A stretch of DNA of 36,733 nucleotides from an uncultured Gammaproteobacteria bacterium (GTDB taxonomy: Bacteria; Pseudomonadota; Gammaproteobacteria; Arenicellales; JAANXG01), in contig CAMYKK010000035.1 in assembly GCA_947258975.1 (NCBI GenBank), positions 1 through 36,733 of the forward strand, read 5' to 3'. The position numbers and the translations under genes are program-made. The notes under the pieces are model-generated. The model was not told the DNA's origin, made no database searches, and saw only the letters and a list, made by a program, of their open reading frames with translations. Within the stretch, counting starts at the first letter, position 1, and each line of letters begins with the position of its first letter. Below are positions 32,240 to 36,733 of the stretch, piece after piece.

Positions 32240-33187
32240 ATGTCAGAAGTACCGCGAATAGGTGTCATCGGGGTCGGCTACCTGGGTCGAATCCATGCCA
32301 AAATCTACGCCGGTATGCCGGACGTGGAACTGGTTGGCGTCGCCGACATCGACGCCGACACTGTCGGTGAAATCAGCGGGCAGTATCAGTGCGCCGGTCA
32401 TACCGATCCCTACGCTCTGATCGATCAGGTCGACGCGGTGAGCATCGCGGTGCCGACCAGCGTGCACAAGGAGGTTGCGTTGCCGTATATCGATGCCGGA
32501 AAACAGGTTCTGCTCGAGAAGCCGATTGCGCCGACGGTAACCGAGGCCAAAGTCATTGTGGACCGTGCGGATCGCGCCGGCGTGGCGTTGTTGATCGGTC
32601 ATTTGGAACGGTTCAACGCGGGCATCATGGCGCTCGCCGATCGCGTGTCGGAGCCGAGATTCATCGAAGTCCACCGGCTAGGTACGTTTGTCGAACGCGC
32701 CACCGACGTTGACGTGGTGACCGACCTGATGATCCATGACATCGACATCGTGTTGTTCCTGATGAACGCGGAATTGACTTACGTCTCTGCAGTCGGATCT
32801 CCGGTGTTGACTGATCATATCGACATCGCTAATGCGCGCTTGGAATTCGACAACAACGCGGTGGCCAACGTCACCGCGAGCCGCGTCTCCAGTCGGAAGT
32901 TTCGGCGCATCCGCGTGTTTGGCGCGGACAGTTATCAGGCCTTGAACTACATTGATCAACAGATCGAGGTGGTGCGCAAGACCGCGCCACGGCCAGGCCA
33001 GAAGTTCCCTGGCCTGGAGACTGAAACCATACAGGTTGCGCCACGCCCGCCCCTGGACGCGGAACTCGAGCACTTCGTGCGGGTCATCCGTAACAACACT
33101 GCGCCGTTGGTGAACGGTCACGACGGCCTCAAGGCCTTGCGAGTGGCGGAACAGGTCAAAGCTAAGATCGACGCCTGCTTGACATGA
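32240..33187 (+). CDS. Gfo/Idh/MocA family oxidoreductase
   Basis: A 315-aa NAD(P)-dependent sugar-type oxidoreductase. It has an N-terminal Rossmann motif GVIGVGYLGRIHAKIY, VDAVSIAVPTSVHKEVA, the conserved EKPIAPT with the catalytic Lys, and GHLERFNAG at the start of the C-terminal domain, followed by LMIHDIDIVLFL carrying the conserved His-Asp. The GHLERFN form is seen in members acting on nucleotide sugars, such as the lipid A-modifying GnnA group, so a cell-envelope sugar is a reasonable guess. ATG 32240 is used. It overlaps the DUF192 gene by ATGA. Confidence 0.9.
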   Translation: MSEVPRIGVIGVGYLGRIHAKIYAGMPDVELVGVADIDADTVGEISGQYQCAGHTDPYALIDQVDAVSIAVPTSVHKEVALPYIDAGKQVLLEKPIAPTVTEAKVIVDRADRAGVALLIGHLERFNAGIMALADRVSEPRFIEVHRLGTFVERATDVDVVTDLMIHDIDIVLFLMNAELTYVSAVGSPVLTDHIDIANARLEFDNNAVANVTASRVSSRKFRRIRVFGADSYQALNYIDQQIEVVRKTAPRPGQKFPGLETETIQVAPRPPLDAELEHFVRVIRNNTAPLVNGHDGLKALRVAEQVKAKIDACLT

Positions 33188-33705
33188 GGGCGAAGCCTTT
33201 GTCGTTACGGTTGTGGTGTACCGCGGTGCTTGTCACGATGTGCCTCGCAGAGTCGAGACCGGCTGCCGCAGCATGTGTACCGGCAACCCCCGAATGGGAG
33301 GCCATGCAATCGCAGCTTATTACCCTCACCCGGGGCGATGGCACCTCAGTGCGGATGTCGGTGAAACTAGCAGACGATGTACGCGAGCGTGCCGCGGGCT
33401 TTCAGCACATCTGCCCCGAGACCGTAAACGATACGCCGATCTTGTTTCTGTTTTCACTACCCACACGGGTTGCATTTCACATGCACAACGTGCACGCGCC
33501 CTTGGACATTGCCTTCATCGATGCCGATGGCCGAATCGTTGACATCCAGCACATGGAGGTGTATGCGACGCGCTCCAACCATAAAGCCAACCGCTACTAC
33601 CGCCCGGCGGCGCCGATCACCGCCGCCCTGGAGACCCGAGCCGGCCTGTTAGCCACCCTCGGCGTAACCGCCGGCAACGCGCGCATCGATTTTGCCACCC
33701 GGTAG
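33184..33705 (+). CDS. DUF192 family exported protein
   Basis: A 173-aa protein with a signal peptide (LWCTAVLVTMCLAES to about residue 29) and a DUF192 domain. The domain shows ERAAGFQHICPE, PILFLFSLPTRVAFHMHNVH, PLDIAFIDADGRIVDIQHME and a C-terminal LETRAGLLATLGVTAG. In most members the block is M..V..PLDi.FiD, as here. Function is unknown; periplasmic location is predicted. Its ATG overlaps the Gfo/Idh stop (ATGA), suggesting coupled synthesis. Confidence 0.88.
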   Translation: MRAKPLSLRLWCTAVLVTMCLAESRPAAAACVPATPEWEAMQSQLITLTRGDGTSVRMSVKLADDVRERAAGFQHICPETVNDTPILFLFSLPTRVAFHMHNVHAPLDIAFIDADGRIVDIQHMEVYATRSNHKANRYYRPAAPITAALETRAGLLATLGVTAGNARIDFATR

Positions 33706-33747
33706 TAAAGGGGCCAGTAAAACTCGGATGCGCTTTCGGCGAACCCT

Positions 33748-33787
33748 GGCCTGCATATGGCACCAGTATCCGGGAAGCTGGCGCAGG
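33748..33787 (+). repeat. 3'-end repeat, copy F (diverged)
   Basis: In the sense of the DUF192 gene it reads GGCCTGCATATGGCACCAG, matching 15 of 21 core positions, then GGAAGCTGGCGCAGG (33773-33787), which is an exact complement of the flank of copy D. It begins 43 nt after the DUF192 stop. Confidence 0.55.
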
Positions 33788-33804
33788 AAAGGAGCGGCTG
33801 GATT

Positions 33805-33841
33805 CCCCGCTGTCCCCCTGCTGTGGGGGGACAAGGCGGGG
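33805..33841. terminator. Very stable hairpin between convergent genes
   Basis: CCCCGC-TGTCCCCC pairs with GGGGGACA-AG-GCGGGG across a 7-nt loop: 14 bp with a 2-nt bulge. A second small stem, GGGGGC/GCCCCC, overlaps its right edge (33838-33851). Located between DUF192 (+) and the glycosyltransferase (-), it may serve both directions. Confidence 0.55.
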
Positions 33842-33924
33842 GCAAGCCCCCTGCTGCGCGGGGACGAGCGCCGGACTGGAGAGGGTGATTTCTTTTTGCG
33901 CTTTTCAGCCCCCCTTTGTTGCTG

Positions 33925-35694
33925 TTATCCCCTCTCTTCTATCGCCGCGATAATGGCGCGCACGCGTTGTATGCCCCTGTTTGGCGTGAAACGTTCCGCT
34001 GCTCGTAGATGCGCATGGTAAGTAGGCATCGCTAATGCCTGGGCCAAGGCGCCTGCGGCAAGATGCAGTTCCACCAAAGCAGAACTGGCGGGCAGCTTAG
34101 CGATAGTTTGAGAGATAAGCGTGTATAGATCCCCGCCCAGCTTACCGGTTGGTCGCGACAGGCGAAGCACGGTGAAACCGTTAAACCGATTGATGGTGAC
34201 TGTTTGCCCGTCTGCCAACGTGCCATAGTCGAAATCACGATGTTCCTTGACAGGGAGAAAAAAGATTGGATAACGGGAGCGGCTCGTCAAAGTGTATTTC
34301 ACGTATTCGTAAATGATAAATATCGGCTCATGGGTCCGCGTCATCAACAACGGCGCCCAATCCGGAATGCGATCTATACCCAAACCGCCTGCGTCTCCAT
34401 GGGGATAGCGCTCGAATCCATAGAATGTCGGCTCCCAATGCGAGTAATCTGCCAGGCTGTCGAACAACAAGAAGTGACTGCGATCGAAATGGGTGCGCAG
34501 ATGTTCCGCAACTGCTCGCCAGTCCGGTTTTATCTGCTGCCGTTTGAAATTCAGTGTTGCACCCACTGTCACCAGGAGCATTGCGAGCAAGCCTGTCGAC
34601 AAAACTATAGTAAGCGTCTGTCTTTTGAGCACCTTTGATGTTACTAGCCTCGCATCGTTAATCGCTGATGCCGCCAACAATAACGAAATCGGAAGCAGAT
34701 ACCACGCATAGGGAGGGCGAAACGGCGCAGCGGCATTAATGTAAAAGACGAGCAGATGAAGAAATAGCGTTAGCGGCAGTAGTGCCCACATGATTTTAAA
34801 GAACAAATCCGATCGCAAACGCGACGTAAAATAGGCAAGCGGTAAAGATGACAATAGTAATAACAGGAGAGGTACGGTAAGCGGTTCTGTTTGCACAGCG
34901 AACGACATCCATATGACCTCTGGATCAAATCTGCTCCATACGTTGTACGCTTCCTTTAATCCGATGAATATGTCAATATTTCTATTAAATCCCTCGCCTG
35001 CCAGGAAAACCAAGGCCGGCAGATATGCGCCGACCCCGAGAGCCAATATGCCGCCGGCCTTGATCAGATGTCTCCATTCTTCATTGTTGTGTCTTTCGCG
35101 AAGGATTGTTACTAACACGGAGATGAGGAGAATAACCACTAAATTGGTTGTGATAATGAGCGGCGCCAACGCCCGGGAGTGAAGAAACAGAACCGTGGAT
35201 GCGAATAAGAGGATCCCGGATATCGTGTGTTGTTTTTTATTACAGAGAAATTCGTTTAACGCCCACAACTGAAGAAGGAACAGACAAATGGCGCTAGCAT
35301 AAGGTCTTACATCTTGCGAAAAGTAAATCATAAACGGCGATAACGATGCGAACAGCCCCACCGACAGCGCTTCCCACCACGATGACAGCCGGAGTCCGAG
35401 AAATACCAACAAAGCGACAGAAATAATGCCAAACACAGCAGCCGGGAGCCGCAAGCCAAAATCGGAATCATTCACTCTGGTCATTAAATACCCGAGGTAG
35501 TAGTCCAGAGGTGGTTGTGACTGGCGCGCAGCGCCTGACGGTATTTCGCTCCAGTCCAATGAATAGTATGACGCTTGATGAACCTCATCCATATTGAAGC
35601 TTTCGTACCCCAATCCATGCAGGCGCAATCCCAATGCCAGGGATACTAGTAAAATAACCAATGCATAATGATTAAGATTGAATCGCCGACTCAT
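33925..35694 (-). CDS. GT-C (PMT/GT39-like) membrane glycosyltransferase
   Basis: A 589-aa polytopic protein with about ten or more transmembrane segments in the N-terminal two thirds and a periplasmic-type C-terminal region. Early loop motifs SFNMDEVHQASYYSLDW (acidic catalytic-type loop), SQPPLDYYLGYL and FSQDVRPYA match the polyprenyl-phosphate-sugar-dependent GT-C family (GT39/GT83-like, PMT_2). The acceptor is unknown; envelope polysaccharide, lipid A or protein are possible. ATG 35694 (MSRRFNLNHYAL) is preferred to the TTG at 35751. It follows the next glycosyltransferase on the same strand by 75 nt. Confidence 0.8.
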   Translation of the reverse strand: MSRRFNLNHYALVILLVSLALGLRLHGLGYESFNMDEVHQASYYSLDWSEIPSGAARQSQPPLDYYLGYLMTRVNDSDFGLRLPAAVFGIISVALLVFLGLRLSSWWEALSVGLFASLSPFMIYFSQDVRPYASAICLFLLQLWALNEFLCNKKQHTISGILLFASTVLFLHSRALAPLIITTNLVVILLISVLVTILRERHNNEEWRHLIKAGGILALGVGAYLPALVFLAGEGFNRNIDIFIGLKEAYNVWSRFDPEVIWMSFAVQTEPLTVPLLLLLLSSLPLAYFTSRLRSDLFFKIMWALLPLTLFLHLLVFYINAAAPFRPPYAWYLLPISLLLAASAINDARLVTSKVLKRQTLTIVLSTGLLAMLLVTVGATLNFKRQQIKPDWRAVAEHLRTHFDRSHFLLFDSLADYSHWEPTFYGFERYPHGDAGGLGIDRIPDWAPLLMTRTHEPIFIIYEYVKYTLTSRSRYPIFFLPVKEHRDFDYGTLADGQTVTINRFNGFTVLRLSRPTGKLGGDLYTLISQTIAKLPASSALVELHLAAGALAQALAMPTYHAHLRAAERFTPNRGIQRVRAIIAAIEERG

Positions 35695-35769
35695 GTGGAT
35701 GAAGAGTAATCCTTTTGTTCCGTTGCGCTTCAACTTCCCTTTATAGTCCAAATGCGATCAGTTTTGATT

Positions 35770-36733
35770 TTATTTCTTCCTAAGATACGGAGTATCGATT
35801 GCCGGTGAGAGTCCGTGCTTCATTCTTATCCATATCCATCGAAACAGCCAAGTCAATCCCATCAAAGTCATGATATAGATCTCCGGGCGCAGGGGGATCG
35901 AGTAGCGGGGAAGCGGATTTGTGACAATGTGCACCGCCAAGAAATACAGAAAAATACTGGAGATGAAGCGCCCGAGATTGATGGCTTGCGTAGACATGTG
36001 GTGCTCGAAACTGGGCAGCCATACGAGTAGTGCGGTAACCAGTCCCGCGATGATAAAGCCCCAATGCAAGAACTGCATGATTTGGAAGGTAATAAAAAAG
36101 AAATCATTGGTGTGATAGGGTGAGGTGTTCACTGGATAGATAAATAGGTCGCCGTCCCCGTTGACAAGATGCTTATCAAAGAACGTTAACGGCTTACCAA
36201 TAAGATACCACTGGATATAGGTCGCGGGATCTTTCGCGAATTCGGACCGCAAGAGTTGCAGCACATCGCCGAGGGTGCGGTAATCGTTGTATTCGAAATC
36301 CCACCGATGTTGCGCCCCCCGGCTTTCGGGCTCTCCGTCGACCATGAGACCGGGATACATGCCGTTGTGGATCGCAACGCTGATCTTGGATTTTGCCTCG
36401 AGTCCCTGTTGTTGGTCGATGTCTAGGTTGCGTATGTGCCACGGACCATAGATCACTGCAAAACCCAGCGCGAGCAACAAGCACTTTGTCAACGCGGCGC
36501 TATGGCGCCGCAAGATGAGGTAAGTCGCGGGCAACACGAAAACTAGGCTGTAGAGCATGGTCGGTTTGATGAGCGTCGCAATGCCCAATGTGATCCCGGT
36601 GATTAGCATCCAAGAACGATAATTACTTGTATCGGCAAAGGAAAAGCTCGCTATCGCCAGCAACAAGACGAAAGTAAATAAAGACTCGGTCAGAAGAAAA
36701 TAGTCGGCGGTGATGAGCTGAGGTGAGACGGCG
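35770..36733 (-). CDS. GT-C-type membrane glycosyltransferase, 5'-truncated by the window
   Basis: The C-terminal 320 or so residues of a second polytopic glycosyltransferase. The frame is open to the window edge, and the residues just inside it (SPQLITADYFLLTESLFTF) match the PMT_2/GT83 segment normally about 100 residues from the start. Hydrophobic helices follow (ITLGIATLIKPTMLYSLVF and others), with a loop GPWHIRNLD and a C-terminal membrane region IFLYFLAVHIVTNPLPRYSIP, a pattern of ArnT-like enzymes. Donor and acceptor are unknown. The start lies outside the window. Confidence 0.75.
   Translation of the reverse strand, partial: AVSPQLITADYFLLTESLFTFVLLLAIASFSFADTSNYRSWMLITGITLGIATLIKPTMLYSLVFVLPATYLILRRHSAALTKCLLLALGFAVIYGPWHIRNLDIDQQQGLEAKSKISVAIHNGMYPGLMVDGEPESRGAQHRWDFEYNDYRTLGDVLQLLRSEFAKDPATYIQWYLIGKPLTFFDKHLVNGDGDLFIYPVNTSPYHTNDFFFITFQIMQFLHWGFIIAGLVTALLVWLPSFEHHMSTQAINLGRFISSIFLYFLAVHIVTNPLPRYSIPLRPEIYIMTLMGLTWLFRWIWIRMKHGLSPAIDTPYLRKK

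Noticed and set aside
1-36733. CRISPR array, tRNA or rRNA genes, prophage or integrase
   Set aside because: No regularly spaced repeats, cloverleaf-type sequences, rRNA motifs or phage genes were recognised anywhere in the window.

Overview
The window is a stretch of a moderately GC-rich proteobacterial chromosome, most likely an uncultured gammaproteobacterium. The evidence for this is a homodimeric AceE with a lipoylated E3, the uvrA / YajR-type MFS / ssb neighbourhood, Tag, HtpX, PdxH and SirB. No rRNA, tRNA, CRISPR array, integrase or intact insertion sequence was seen. It is mainly a housekeeping region interrupted by small repeats and one decayed locus.

Layout. (1) 35-3639 (+): a cytidylyltransferase-like sugar/inositol nucleotidyltransferase, an oligopeptidase B and a SAM hydrolase-family (DUF62) protein, the last two joined by an ATGA overlap. 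(2) 3783-11280 (-): lipA, aceE, aceF and lpdA, that is lipoyl synthase followed by the whole pyruvate dehydrogenase complex, with three lipoyl domains encoded (two in E2, one in E3). (3) 11452-16626: a mixed block with a HAD hydrolase, pdxH, an orphan ABC ATPase, an ABM-fold monooxygenase, an AlgH/UPF0301 protein that here has a signal peptide, a methyltransferase, a half-size GDT1/UPF0016 transporter and a zinc-ribbon membrane protein. (4) 16758-22213: uvrA (-), divergent from yajR-ssb-sirB (+). (5) 22303-26556 (-): an operon running from a helical unknown protein through agmatine deiminase, N-carbamoylputrescine amidase, a GNAT acetyltransferase and Tag to a TerB-like protein. Three of its junctions are 4-nt start/stop overlaps, and it is divergent from htpX (+). 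(6) 27712-31123: an outer-membrane barrel, a DUF1015 protein, a small inverted-repeat element, the fused remains of an ECF sigma gene and a DUF3106-like gene, and a His/Tyr-rich exported protein. (7) 31212-36733: an SDR, a Gfo/Idh/MocA oxidoreductase overlapping a DUF192 protein, and two polytopic GT-C type glycosyltransferases, the second cut by the window edge.

The most unusual signal is not a gene. A short repeat with the core CAATATGCGGGYTA (sense-strand reading TARCCCGCATATTG) occurs in six recognisable copies at 3751, 12241, 30175, 30331, 31201 and 33748. Every copy lies at or just after the 3' end of a gene and is oriented the same way relative to that gene. In pdxH and the SDR gene the repeat itself supplies the TAG stop codon. 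Two copies face each other and bound a 177-bp MITE-like segment that contains a near-perfect 19-bp-arm hairpin. A separate pair of head-to-head REP sequences forms the end of the sirB reading frame.

Start codons were moved inward from the longest open frame wherever the family's usual N-terminus, a Shine-Dalgarno sequence or a neighbouring stop supported it. Functions come from motif recognition only, without any database search.
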